Shown: positions 7,260-15,446, counted from the stretch's first letter. The stretch: 15,952 nt of DNA from JBFXAM01 sp050184295 (GCA_050184295.1 JBFXAM010000104.1:1-15952); one strand, 5' to 3'. Numbers and translations: made by a program. Notes: generated from the sequence alone by a model not told the origin.

Positions 7260-8621
7260 TCAGTCGATCCCCTGGTCCATCATCGCGCTGGCGACCTTCG
7301 TGAATCCGGCGCAGTTCGCGCCCACCACGTAGTTGCCCGGCGCGCCGTACTCCTCGGCCGCGTCGCGGCAGGCCTGGTGAATGCGGGTCATGATCTGCTG
7401 GAGGCGCTGGTCCACCTCCGGGCGGGTCCAACTGACGCGCATGGAGTTCTGCGTCATTTCGAGTCCGCTGGTCGCGACGCCGCCGGCGTTCGACGCCTTC
7501 CCGGGCGCGAAGAGCACCTTGTGCTGGAGTAGAACCTGCACGCCCTCGGGGGTGGTGGGCATGTTCGCGCCCTCCGCAACGCACTGGCAGCCGTTGCGGA
7601 CGAGATGCTGGGCGTCGACTTCGTTGAGTTCGTTTTGCGTGGCGCAAGGCAGCGCGACGTCGCACTTGACTTCCCAGAGCGGACTGCTGCGGGCGTTCGG
7701 ATTAATGTCCTCGTAGTGGACCCGGGGGTACTTGTCCTTGTACTCGCGAATCCGGCCGCGCGCCACGTTCTTGAGCTGCATCACAAACGCCAGTTGGTCG
7801 CTGTTGATGCCCTCTTCATCGACGATGAAGCCGGTGCTGTCGGAGAACGCGATCGGCTTGCCGCCCATTTGCAGCACGAGCTCGGCGGCGTACTGCGCGA
7901 CGTTGCCCGATCCGCTGATGACCACACGCTTGCCCTTGAGGCTGTCGCCTTTCGACTTCAACATGGCGTCGACGATATAGACCAGGCCGTAGCCGGTGGC
8001 CTCGGGGCGGATCAGGCTGCCGCCCCAGGCGAGCCCCTTGCCGGTGAAGACGCCTTCGAAGCGGTTTACGAGCTTCTTGTAGCGCCCGAACATGAAGCCG
8101 ATCTCGCGGCCCCCAACGCCGATGTCGCCGGCCGGAACGTCGGTGTCGGGTCCGATGTGGCGGAAGAGCTCGGTGGCGAAGCTCTGGCAAAAGCGCATCA
8201 CTTCGTTGTCGGACTTGCCCTTCGGGTCAAAGTCGCTTCCGCCTTTGCCGCCGCCCATTGGGAGCGTGGTCAGCGCGTTCTTGAAGATCTGCTCGAAGCC
8301 GAGGAACTTGATGATGCTGAGGTTCACCGACGGGTGAAAGCGGAGCCCGCCTTTGTAGGGACCGATGGCGCTGTTGAACTGCACGCGCATTCCACGGTTG
8401 ACGCGCACTTCGCCGCGGTCGTCCATCCACGGCACGCGAAAGGTGATGACGCGCTCGGGCTCCACGATGCGTTCGAGAACTCGGGCGCGGCGAAACTCGG
8501 GGTATTTCTCGAGCACCGGGGTGACCGACTCCACGACCTCGTGCACCGCCTGGTGAAACTCGGACTCGTGCGGATCGCGAGCCCGAACGGCCTGCATGAA
8601 CTCATCCACGAAGCGCGACAT
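7260..8621 (-). CDS. gdhA: NADP-type glutamate dehydrogenase
   Basis: This enzyme catalyses reductive amination of 2-oxoglutarate with ammonium to glutamate in the cytoplasm, linking nitrogen assimilation to the TCA cycle. The 453-residue length is that of the hexameric bacterial enzymes. The substrate-site motif PMGGGKGGSDFDPKGKSD contains K126, and DTDVPAGDIGVG contains the catalytic D166. TGKGLAWGGSLIRPEATGYG is intact, and the Rossmann turn GSGNVA lies at 237-242. The SDSTG segment after the next strand is of the kind seen in NADP(H)-preferring forms, whereas NAD forms tend to have an acidic residue or Gly-Pro there. The ATG at 8621 is chosen because it has AAGGGAG six bases upstream and gives the family's normal N-terminus. 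The frame stays open further upstream, but that stretch is not family-like. The gene converges on the multidomain gene and diverges from the CoA-binding gene. I see no broken residue. Confidence 0.97.
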   Translation of the reverse strand: MSRFVDEFMQAVRARDPHESEFHQAVHEVVESVTPVLEKYPEFRRARVLERIVEPERVITFRVPWMDDRGEVRVNRGMRVQFNSAIGPYKGGLRFHPSVNLSIIKFLGFEQIFKNALTTLPMGGGKGGSDFDPKGKSDNEVMRFCQSFATELFRHIGPDTDVPAGDIGVGGREIGFMFGRYKKLVNRFEGVFTGKGLAWGGSLIRPEATGYGLVYIVDAMLKSKGDSLKGKRVVISGSGNVAQYAAELVLQMGGKPIAFSDSTGFIVDEEGINSDQLAFVMQLKNVARGRIREYKDKYPRVHYEDINPNARSSPLWEVKCDVALPCATQNELNEVDAQHLVRNGCQCVAEGANMPTTPEGVQVLLQHKVLFAPGKASNAGGVATSGLEMTQNSMRVSWTRPEVDQRLQQIMTRIHQACRDAAEEYGAPGNYVVGANCAGFTKVASAMMDQGID

Positions 8622-8627
8622 CACAAT

Positions 8628-8634
8628 CTCCCTT
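8628..8634 (-). promoter_or_regulatory. Ribosome binding site of gdhA
   Basis: On the minus strand AAGGGAG lies six bases before the ATG. It decides the gdhA start within a frame that stays open for another 950 bases upstream. Confidence 0.75.
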
Positions 8635-8879
8635 GGGCCGCGTGCGCGCGCCGCGTGTGCGACGCGGGCGGGCCGAACGCCGACCCGGCCACGCGTATCG
8701 TATTCCATGCAATCCGCAGCAAGAACCGTGCCAGCCGCCCGAATTCCTCGGAAAATATTTCTGCGGCGGATCGGTCCCGGTGCCGAAGGCGGGGCCCCCA
8801 CAGGGTCGCGTTGCCCGGCGGGGGATAAGATTCGAGCGGGGCGCCGACCGCGGGCGGCGCCCGAACCGGAGGCGCGAGC
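8635..8879. promoter_or_regulatory. Divergent intergenic region, gdhA / CoA-binding gene
   Basis: This must hold the promoters of two divergent genes. The only clear AT-rich patch is near 8750-8762. On the minus strand TACGAT (8702-8697) is a possible -10, 75 bases before gdhA, with only a poor -35. On the + strand TAAGAT (8826-8831) is a possible -10 without a well-spaced -35. No operator-like inverted repeat stands out. Confidence 0.3.
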
Positions 8880-8891
8880 GGAGACAGCGAC

Positions 8892-9275
8892 ATGCCGGAA
8901 CGGGTGCCCACCGTGGCCGTGATCGGTGCTTCGGCGGATCGGTCGAAGTACGGTAATAAGGCGGTTCGTGCGTACCGGAAGCGTGGTTGGACCGTGTATC
9001 CGGTGAACCCGAGCGCAACGGAGATCGAAGGCCTCGCGGCATTTGCGAGCGTGGACGAAATCCCCGGGCCCGTCGATCGCGTGACGCTGTATTTGCCGCC
9101 CGCGTCCGGCGTGGGCGTGCTGGAGGCGATCGCGGCGAAGCGCCCGGCCGAGTTCTTCGTGAATCCGGGGGCGGAGAGCGACGAGCTGGTGAACCAGGCG
9201 CAGGCCCTCGGACTCGACCCGATCCTCGCGTGCAGCATCGTCGAGATCGGCGAATCGCCAGACGGCTACACGTAG
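8892..9275 (+). CDS. CoA-binding domain protein (CoA_binding_2 / YccU-like)
   Basis: This small cytoplasmic protein of 127 residues consists of one Rossmann-like CoA-binding domain, the usual size for the stand-alone family. It opens with the strand and nucleotide loop VAVIGASADRSKYGNK (8-23), then YPVNP (36-40), a second strand ending LYLPP (66-70), and VNPGAES (90-96), the counterpart of the family's QPGxES motif. The family resembles the CoA-binding part of succinyl-CoA synthetase, but its physiological role is not settled. The ATG at 8892 has GGAG (8880-8883) eight bases before it. It is divergent from gdhA and about 150 bases ahead of the histidine kinase, with no sign that the two are co-translated. 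Family confidence is high; role unknown. Confidence 0.9.
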   Translation: MPERVPTVAVIGASADRSKYGNKAVRAYRKRGWTVYPVNPSATEIEGLAAFASVDEIPGPVDRVTLYLPPASGVGVLEAIAAKRPAEFFVNPGAESDELVNQAQALGLDPILACSIVEIGESPDGYT

Positions 9276-9388
9276 CGGCGCGTGCGCGCCCGCGCCTCCG
9301 CCGAGCGGCGCGGCGCTGGGTTGACCGGCGCCGGCCCGCGACGGCCGCGCCGCGCCGCCGGACCGCTGCCGCGCGCGGAGACTTCGCC

Positions 9389-9394
9389 TACAAT
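9389..9394 (+). promoter_or_regulatory. Possible -10 element before the histidine kinase
   Basis: TACAAT matches the -10 consensus at 5 of 6 positions and lies 32 bases before the ATG at 9427, in otherwise GC-rich DNA. The -35 region 17 bases upstream (CTGCCG) is poor, so the call is weak. Confidence 0.3.
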
Positions 9395-9426
9395 TCGCCG
9401 CGCAATCTGCACTTGCGCGAGAACCC

Positions 9427-11037
9427 ATGCGCCTGGTCCGCATCACGCTGGCGACGAAATACCGCATCCTCTTTGGCTGCGCGGTCGCGCTGATCATCGG
9501 GGCCGCGCTGTTCGTCCCGTGGTACCAGATGGAGGCCCTGCTTCTCGAACCGCTGTTTCGCGAGGCGCAGCGCACGGCCGACGACTACTTTCGCTTGGTA
9601 CTGCCGCACCCCGGCACGCCCGGTGGAAGCGCACCGGGCGTGCACGGCGACCCGTTCACGCTGCTGCCGCGACGACTCGAGCAGCCGCCGCGGTTCATTC
9701 GCATCGATCCGGACCCGGATCGGCCGGACTCGATCCTGTCGGCGGCGACCGAGCAGCCATTTGTGCGCGAGTCGCTGAACGCGCTGCGGCGCGATCCGAA
9801 GCGCGACTTCTACTACCGCACGGCGACGGAGGAGGGGCGCCGGAGCTTTTACTACGCGCATGCAGTGCGGGTGGCCAAGAGCTGTCTTGCGTGTCACGAC
9901 GAGGGGAAGACGGCTGCGCCGTATCGCGAGAATCAGCTGGCGGGCTTCATTACCGTGGCGCTGTCGGCGAGCCAGGCGCAGTGGGACCTGGTGCTGAACC
10001 GGGCGTGGATCGTGGCGGCGGGGGCACTGGCGGGGATTCTGGCGATCCTCGTGTTCTACTTCATTACGCAGAAGTTCATCCTCGCGCCGATCGAGGAGCT
10101 GCGCGAAGTCGCGATCCGCGTCACCGACGGCGACCTCACGGTCCGGTCGGCGGTACGGACCGGCGACGAGTTCGAGCAGCTCTCGAACAACCTGAACACC
10201 ATGCTCGAACGGCTCCGCGCGTCGCAGGAGGAGCTCCAGAAGGCCAACCTGCTGCTCGACGAGAAGCTCGGGCAGATGGCCGAGACGAACGTCGCGCTGT
10301 TCGAGTCCAACCGGCTCAAGAGCGAGTTCATCGCCAACGTCTCGCACGAACTGCGCACGCCGCTGACGAGCATCATCGGCTTCGCCGAGCTGTTGCTCGA
10401 AAGCCAGGCGGGCGAGAGCGGCGACCGCACCACGCGTTTCGCGCAGAACATTCTGATCAGCGGGCGGATTCTGCTGGAGATCATCAACGACCTGCTCGAC
10501 CTGGCGAAGATCGAGGCGGGACGCGTCGAGCTGCACCTGGAGCCGGTGAGCGCGCGGGAGCTCTGTTCCGCGTTGCAGGATTTCCTGCGCCCGCTGGCCG
10601 ACAAGAAGAGCATTCTGCTGGTGGTCGACGCGGACGACGACCTGCCCGCGATCCGCACCGATCGCAAAGTGCTGCGGCAGATCCTCTTCAATTTCATGTC
10701 GAACGCCGTGAAGTTCACGCCCGAAGGCGGCCAGGTTCGGCTGAGCGCGCGGGCGACGGACGAGAGCCATGTGCGGTTTGCGGTGAGCGACACGGGCCCG
10801 GGCATCGCGCGCGAGCACCAGGACATGATTTTTGAGAAGTTCCGGCAGATCGACCAGTCCGCGACGCGGGAACACGCCGGCACGGGGTTGGGGCTCGCGA
10901 TTTCCAAGGAACTGACGCACCTGCTGGGCGGACGGATCGGCGTCGCGAGCGAAATTGGCGCCGGAGCGACGTTCTGGGTCGAGCTGCCGTTGACGACTTC
11001 ACAGAGCCGCGAGCGCGAGCCGATCTCGCTGGTGTAG
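9427..11037 (+). CDS. Membrane sensor histidine kinase with extracytoplasmic c-type haem domain
   Basis: This is the sensor of a two-component system. Membrane segments at about 14-31 and 193-213 flank an extracytoplasmic domain with the haem-attachment motif CLACH (153-157), of the DUF3365 / Tll0287-like type. Next come a HAMP domain (about 214-266), a coiled-coil stretch (about 258-300), and HisKA with the phosphoacceptor H307 in SHELRTPL. The ATPase domain carries the N-box N426 (NFMSNAVKFTPEGG), DTGPGIA (D455) and GTGLGLA (485-491). All kinase boxes are intact and the 536 residues end soon after the ATPase domain, so there is no fused receiver. The haem suggests sensing of redox state or a gas such as NO or O2; that is inference. 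No response regulator lies in the window, so its partner is elsewhere. The ATG at 9427 has only a weak GCGAGAA before it but gives a proper first membrane segment. Confidence 0.93.
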   Translation: MRLVRITLATKYRILFGCAVALIIGAALFVPWYQMEALLLEPLFREAQRTADDYFRLVLPHPGTPGGSAPGVHGDPFTLLPRRLEQPPRFIRIDPDPDRPDSILSAATEQPFVRESLNALRRDPKRDFYYRTATEEGRRSFYYAHAVRVAKSCLACHDEGKTAAPYRENQLAGFITVALSASQAQWDLVLNRAWIVAAGALAGILAILVFYFITQKFILAPIEELREVAIRVTDGDLTVRSAVRTGDEFEQLSNNLNTMLERLRASQEELQKANLLLDEKLGQMAETNVALFESNRLKSEFIANVSHELRTPLTSIIGFAELLLESQAGESGDRTTRFAQNILISGRILLEIINDLLDLAKIEAGRVELHLEPVSARELCSALQDFLRPLADKKSILLVVDADDDLPAIRTDRKVLRQILFNFMSNAVKFTPEGGQVRLSARATDESHVRFAVSDTGPGIAREHQDMIFEKFRQIDQSATREHAGTGLGLAISKELTHLLGGRIGVASEIGAGATFWVELPLTTSQSREREPISLV

Positions 11038-11170
11038 GCGTCCGCCGGCGGCGCGGGTTGTGATTGGGCGCAGCCGGCCGGGTCGCGTACGCTCCGTCCC
11101 GCGGGCTGGCGGCGGAACGCGGTTCGGCGGCGCCCGGGAGTCGTCCGATGGAACGAGGGTGTGTGCGGCC

Positions 11171-11920
11171 ATGATCCGCGTCGTCGGTCTGAACAAGGTC
11201 TTTCCGAACCCGGACGGCACCGAGAAGACCGCCGTCGATCACGTCTCGTTCGAGGTTCGGCCGGGAGAGGTGTACGGCCTGCTCGGACCGAACGGGGCGG
11301 GGAAGACGACCACGCTGCGCATGATCAGCGGCCTGCTCAGCCCCACCGACGGCCGGGTGTTCATCAACGACGTGGACGTCACCCAGGAGCCGGAGCGGGT
11401 GAAGCGCGCGATCGGTTACCTGACCGCGAACACAGGCCTCTATGCCCGGCTGACGCCGCTCGAGATGCTGGAGTATTTCGCGACGCTCTATGATCTGCCG
11501 CGCGCGGCGGCGCGGCGGCGGATCGGCGAGCTGGCGGACTGGTTGGGGATGGGGGGATTTCTGCGGCTGCGCTGCGGGGCATTGTCGACGGGTCAGAAGC
11601 AGCGCACCAACATCGCGCGCGCGCTGATTGCAGACCCGCCGATCCTCGTGCTGGACGAGCCGACGCTGGGTCTGGACGTGCTGAGTAACCGCGTGATTCT
11701 GGAGTTCGTGCGGACGCAGGCCGAAGCCGGCAAGGCGATCCTGCTGTCGACGCACGCGCTCGATGAGATCGAGACCATGTGCCGGCGCATCGGGTTGATT
11801 CACCGCGGGCGTTTGATCGCCGAAGGCGATCTCGACAGTCTGCGCGAGCGCAGCGGCCGGCAGCGCCTGAGCGACATCTTCCTTCAACTGGTGGGCGCGG
11901 ATGAGCCGGCTCTCGCATAG
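11171..11920 (+). CDS. ABC transporter ATP-binding protein, NatA-like
   Basis: This 249-residue cytoplasmic ATPase powers the permease encoded next. It has Walker A GPNGAGKTT (39-47, K45), the signature LSTGQKQR (138-145), Walker B ILVLDEPT (D162, E163) and the switch H195 in STHALDE. The LSTGQ/KQR form of the signature and the coupling to a NatB-type permease point to the NatA class, whose best-known member exports Na+. The ATG at 11171 matches the family N-terminus (MIRVVGLNKVF) and has GAGGG 11 bases before it. The frame is open back to 11060, but that part is not family-like; a GTG at 11159 is an alternative start. The gene ends 20 bases inside the permease gene, a sign of translational coupling. 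The transported substrate is not proven. Confidence 0.93.
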   Translation: MIRVVGLNKVFPNPDGTEKTAVDHVSFEVRPGEVYGLLGPNGAGKTTTLRMISGLLSPTDGRVFINDVDVTQEPERVKRAIGYLTANTGLYARLTPLEMLEYFATLYDLPRAAARRRIGELADWLGMGGFLRLRCGALSTGQKQRTNIARALIADPPILVLDEPTLGLDVLSNRVILEFVRTQAEAGKAILLSTHALDEIETMCRRIGLIHRGRLIAEGDLDSLRERSGRQRLSDIFLQLVGADEPALA

Positions 11921-14219
11921 GTTGTCGCGGGTGGGGATGATCGCGCGCAAGGAGCTCGCGGACATCCTGCGCGACCGGCGCACGCTGGTCGCGATGGTGC
12001 TCGTGCCGATCGTGCTCTATCCGGCGCTCATGCTCGGCTCGCTGCAAGCGCTCGAAGCCCAGACCTCCCGGCTCAAGCAGGAAACGTACACCGTCGCGGT
12101 TCCCGACGCGGAGACGCAGCGCTGGCTGCGGCGCGCACTGGACACCGACCCGGCGCGGCGCGCGCCCGGGCCCGGCGTCGCCGGCGAGGACGTCGAGGCC
12201 ACCGCGGGAGAGGCGCCCCCGGCCGCGGCGCGCGGCGGCGGACTCGGCGTCGGCGACGAGGCCGACGGCGCCCGGCAAGGCGTCCGCCAGTCGCCGCCGG
12301 ATTACGTCATTCGCGTGGTCTCCGACGTCGCGGGCGCAGTACGCGAAGGCGGCGCGCACGTGGGCTTGATCGTGCACGGCGCGCTGCCCGAGGCGAGTTC
12401 AAACGACGCGACCGCGCTCGGACTGGTCGTCGATCAAACCGAGGTGCGCAGCACGATCGCCGCGGCCGGGCTGGATGGCGTGTTGCAGCGCTTGAACCAG
12501 CAACTTGTGCTGATGCGCCTGGCGCGGCTGCGCGTCGACGCGGATTTTCTCACGCCGCTGCGCATCGAGGAGCCGCTGAGCGTCGAGACGCCGGAGAAGC
12601 GCGGTGGATCGATTCTCGGGCAGATTGTGCCGTTTATCCTGATCATCATGACGATCACCGGCGCGGTCTATCCGGCGATCGACCTGACCGCGGGCGAGCG
12701 CGAGCGTGGCACGCTCGAGACGCTGATGGTCGCGCCCGTGCCGACCGTCGACCTGATCGCCGGCAAGTTCATGGTGGTCGCGTTCATCGGCATGCTGAGC
12801 GCGTTTCTGAACCTGCTGTCGATCGGCGGGACGATCTACCTGAGCGGCGTGAGCGACCTGCTCAGCCGCGGCAACGCGGTGCGGATTCCGCTCGAAGCGC
12901 TGCCCCTCGTGCTGGTCGTGCTGCTGCCGATGGCGGTGATGTTCAGCGCGCTGCTGCTCGCGGTGTGCAGCTTCGCGCGCAGCTTCAAGGAAGCCCAGAA
13001 CTACGTCATGCCGGTGATGGTGGCGGCGATGATCCCCGGCGTCGTCGGGGTGTTGCCGGGCGTGCGGCTGGAGGGCCCGCTGCTGATCACGCCGGTCGCG
13101 AACATCGTCGTGCTGACGCGCGACCTGTTCATGGGGCGATTCGACGTCGAGGCGATTCTGTGGGTGATGCTGTCGACGACCATCTACGCCGGGGCGGCGG
13201 TCGCCGTGGCGGCCAAGCTCTTTGGTCAGGAGGCGGTGCTGTTCGCGGACAGCGGGTCGCTGCGGACCATCTTCCAGCGCCGTTTCTTCAAGCCCGCGGC
13301 GCGGCCGAGCGCGGCGCAGGCGCTGCTGCTGCTGGCGTTGGTGTATCCGCTCAACTTCTTTGTGCAGCGCGCCGTGTTGCAGAACCCGGCGCTCACGACC
13401 GGCGGGGCGTTCCTCTGGGCGCTGGCCGCGATTCTGATCGTGCTCTTCGTGTTCCTGCCGATGTGCGCCGCACAGTACATGCGCGTGCGCGTCGAGACGG
13501 CGTTCGCGCTACGTGTTCCAACCGCGGCGGCGTTGCTCGCCGCGCTGTGCTTCGGGCTCTCGACCTGGATCCTGGTGCAGCAGTGGCTCCTGTATCAGCA
13601 GCAGTTTCTGCCCGTGAATGAGGACCTTCAGCGGGCCGGGGCGGCGATCGCGGAGCTGCTTCAGACGGTCCCGCCGGTGCTGGTGATTCTCGCGATGGCG
13701 GTGGTGCCCGGCGTGGCCGAAGAGCTTTTTTTCCGCGGGTACGCGCTGAGCGGACTGCGCGGCGCGATCGGGCGCGTCGCGGCGGTTTTCGTCGTCGCGC
13801 TGGCCTTCGCCGTCTACCATCACAGCATTCACCGCATGTTCGTCACGCTCGCGCTTGGGCTGGTGCTCGGCGCGCTGGTGATCCGGGGCGGGTCGATCTG
13901 GCCCGCCATTGTCGCGCACGTCATGCACAACGCGCTGCTCGTTGCCGCCAGCACGGTCCGGCCTTTGCAGGAGTTCCTCGCGCGGCAGGGCTTTGTCACG
14001 ACCGATGACGGCGGCGCGGCGGCCGCCGCGGTGCCCACGCCGTGGCTCATCGGCGCCGCGATCCTGTTCGGGGCGGGGATGGTGCTGCTGCTGGTCTCGT
14101 CGCCGCGCGCCGCCCCGGAGGCGCTGCCGGTGGATCCGCTGGCGGCGGGGCCGGTCACCGCGCCCGGCGCTGTTTCGGAACTCGCGTCCGCGGCGGCGCG
14201 GCCGGAACCGCGATCGTAG
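11901..14219 (+). CDS. ABC permease (NatB-like) fused to CPBP intramembrane metalloprotease
   Basis: This 772-residue membrane protein joins two functions. Residues 1-480 are a NatB/ABC-2-type permease: KELADILRDRRTLV at the N-terminus, a first helix at about 28-48, a large extracytoplasmic domain, then several helices including GQIVPFILIIMTITGAVYPA and TAGERERGTLETLMVAPVP. Residues 590-690 are a CPBP (CAAX protease/Rce1-like) domain with all three signature motifs: E607-E608-xxx-R612, F636-xxx-H640 and H673-xxx-N677. The protease could cut membrane or exported peptides, or be tied to transport; this is open. The ATG at 11901 overlaps the ATPase gene; M13 (11937) is an alternative start. A stretch at about residues 90-130 is rich in Ala, Gly and Pro and looks like an inserted flexible loop. 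The C-terminal 30 residues are Ala/Pro-rich and cytoplasmic-looking. Confidence 0.93.
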   Translation: MSRLSHRLSRVGMIARKELADILRDRRTLVAMVLVPIVLYPALMLGSLQALEAQTSRLKQETYTVAVPDAETQRWLRRALDTDPARRAPGPGVAGEDVEATAGEAPPAAARGGGLGVGDEADGARQGVRQSPPDYVIRVVSDVAGAVREGGAHVGLIVHGALPEASSNDATALGLVVDQTEVRSTIAAAGLDGVLQRLNQQLVLMRLARLRVDADFLTPLRIEEPLSVETPEKRGGSILGQIVPFILIIMTITGAVYPAIDLTAGERERGTLETLMVAPVPTVDLIAGKFMVVAFIGMLSAFLNLLSIGGTIYLSGVSDLLSRGNAVRIPLEALPLVLVVLLPMAVMFSALLLAVCSFARSFKEAQNYVMPVMVAAMIPGVVGVLPGVRLEGPLLITPVANIVVLTRDLFMGRFDVEAILWVMLSTTIYAGAAVAVAAKLFGQEAVLFADSGSLRTIFQRRFFKPAARPSAAQALLLLALVYPLNFFVQRAVLQNPALTTGGAFLWALAAILIVLFVFLPMCAAQYMRVRVETAFALRVPTAAALLAALCFGLSTWILVQQWLLYQQQFLPVNEDLQRAGAAIAELLQTVPPVLVILAMAVVPGVAEELFFRGYALSGLRGAIGRVAAVFVVALAFAVYHHSIHRMFVTLALGLVLGALVIRGGSIWPAIVAHVMHNALLVAASTVRPLQEFLARQGFVTTDDGGAAAAAVPTPWLIGAAILFGAGMVLLLVSSPRAAPEALPVDPLAAGPVTAPGAVSELASAAARPEPRS

Positions 14220-14284
14220 GGGCTCGCGCCAAGCGGGCGCTGAGCGGCGTGCGGCGCACTGCGGTCGGCGACGTCGCATTTCCC

Positions 14285-14289
14285 GGAAG
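14285..14289 (+). promoter_or_regulatory. Ribosome binding site that decides the glycosyltransferase start
   Basis: GGAAG lies five bases before the ATG at 14295. A GTG at 14289 is in the same frame but overlaps this site, so the ATG is preferred and the protein begins MSSSSVIRLP. Confidence 0.55.
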
Positions 14290-14294
14290 TGAGC

Positions 14295-15437
14295 ATGTCC
14301 AGTTCGAGCGTCATTCGCCTGCCGGTCGAGCCGTCGCCGGCGCCGTTGCGCGTGCTGTTGGCGGCGGACGCGGATGTTTCGCGGCGCTTCGGGCGGATGC
14401 TGCGCCAGTTCGGGCTGGGGCTGAACGACGCCGGTCTGACGGTCCAGCTCGTCACGGACGACCGCGCGGCGCTGGCGGAGCTCGAGGCGACGCCGATCGA
14501 GCCGGTCGGCTGCTCGGGGCTGCACGGTTGGCGGTCCTGGCGGCTGGCGAGCGAGCTGGACGACGAGCTGGAGTCGGCGCCGGACCTGGTGCACGTGTGG
14601 GGGGCGCGGTCGTTTCCGGGGCTGGCGCGCTGGGCGGCGCGCCGCGGGCGCCCGCTGCTCGTCCACGCCCTCTCGGCGCGGGACGTGCAGCAGCTCCGCG
14701 GGCACCGCGCGCGACGCGGCGAGTATGCCGCGGCCGGGTGCGGCGCGTTTCAAGCCCAGCTGCGCGCCTCTTGGCCTTCGGAGCGCGTGACGCGCGTGCT
14801 TCCACCGGCGTTGTTCATCACCGAAGACCTGACGGGCACGCCGGCGCGCGCGCCGCGCGGCACGCTGGGGATTCTCTGGGATGGACGGGTCGATCGCGAG
14901 AGCGGCCTGGCGACGCTGCTCGAGGCGGTCGGGCAGCTCCGCGCGCAACACCGCGACGTGCAGCTCGTGTTGATCGGCACCGGCCCGGCGGAGCACGCGT
15001 TCTGGCGAACCATCCGGGGACGCGGGCTGTCCGACTGCGTGTCGCTGATCGGCGACCGGCGTCTGTGGAACTCGGCGATCTGGGGCGCGGACGTCTACGT
15101 CGTTCCCGCGCCGCAAACCGAGCTGTCGCTCGGACCGCTGCTCGCGATGGCGCTCGCGCGCATCGTGATCGCGGCCCGCGGCCAGCCCGCCGAGTGGTTC
15201 ATCGACAACGAGACCGCCTGGCTCTTTGCCCCGCGCGCGGCAAACGAACTCGCCGCACTGCTGGCGCGCGCCGCGGACGACGCGGCGGCGTCGCGGGCTC
15301 TCGCGGCGCGGTCCGCGCAGTATGTCCGCGACCATCACGCGGTCAGCCGCTTGACGGTCGAGCTCACCAACGTGTATGCAGAAATCGTGGCCGCGGATCG
15401 GGTCGCGCGGTCCGCGAACGCCGAGCGCCGTCGCTGA
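14295..15437 (+). CDS. Glycosyltransferase, GT-B fold, family 4-like
   Basis: This is a cytoplasmic or membrane-associated glycosyltransferase of 380 residues, probably moving a sugar from a nucleotide donor to a glycan or lipid. The N-terminal half has LRVLLAADAD followed by GLGLNDAGLTVQLVTDD, the usual first strand and acceptor-side helix. DLVHVWGARSFPGLARWAA matches the family's D-hx-H-x-H region. The C-terminal half has LGILWDGRVDRESGLATLLE, VQLVLIGTGP and VSLIGDR, typical of GT4 donor domains. The late EX7E-like motif is altered: E276 is present (TELSLGPLLAMA), but the second acidic residue is replaced by A284. Many family members tolerate changes at the second position. The gene follows the permease-protease by 75 bases and is followed closely by a small membrane protein, so an operon is possible. 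The acceptor cannot be told from sequence. Confidence 0.85.
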   Translation: MSSSSVIRLPVEPSPAPLRVLLAADADVSRRFGRMLRQFGLGLNDAGLTVQLVTDDRAALAELEATPIEPVGCSGLHGWRSWRLASELDDELESAPDLVHVWGARSFPGLARWAARRGRPLLVHALSARDVQQLRGHRARRGEYAAAGCGAFQAQLRASWPSERVTRVLPPALFITEDLTGTPARAPRGTLGILWDGRVDRESGLATLLEAVGQLRAQHRDVQLVLIGTGPAEHAFWRTIRGRGLSDCVSLIGDRRLWNSAIWGADVYVVPAPQTELSLGPLLAMALARIVIAARGQPAEWFIDNETAWLFAPRAANELAALLARAADDAAASRALAARSAQYVRDHHAVSRLTVELTNVYAEIVAADRVARSANAERRR

Positions 15438-15446
15438 GAGACCAGC

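Noticed and set aside
8811..8831. TTGCCC and TAAGAT as a complete promoter for the CoA-binding gene
   Set aside because: The spacer is only nine bases, far too short for a sigma70 promoter; at best the TAAGAT alone could act.
8764..8944. 13-base direct repeat CGGCGGATCGGTC at 8764-8776 and 8932-8944
   Set aside because: One copy lies within the CoA-binding coding sequence; with only two copies in GC-rich DNA, chance is the simplest explanation.
9277..9290. GGCGCG/CGCGCC inverted repeat after the CoA-binding gene as a terminator
   Set aside because: The loop would be only two bases and no T run follows; alternating GC composition explains it.
8622..9575. N-terminal extension of gdhA by about 318 residues
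   Set aside because: The frame is open, but the extension is Arg/Ala-rich, antisense to the CoA-binding and kinase genes, and the family N-terminus with a ribosome site lies at 8621.
9388..10920. Antisense and overlapping frames of about 500 residues across the histidine kinase
   Set aside because: The kinase frame carries the intact H, N, D and G boxes; the others are compositional shadows.
11060..11170. Longer start for the ATPase gene
   Set aside because: The 37 extra residues are Gly/Arg-rich and unlike any NatA N-terminus; the ATG at 11171 fits the family.
14226..14240. GCGCC/GGCGC hairpin between the permease-protease and the glycosyltransferase
   Set aside because: Only a 5-bp stem with no T run; too weak to separate the two genes into different transcripts.
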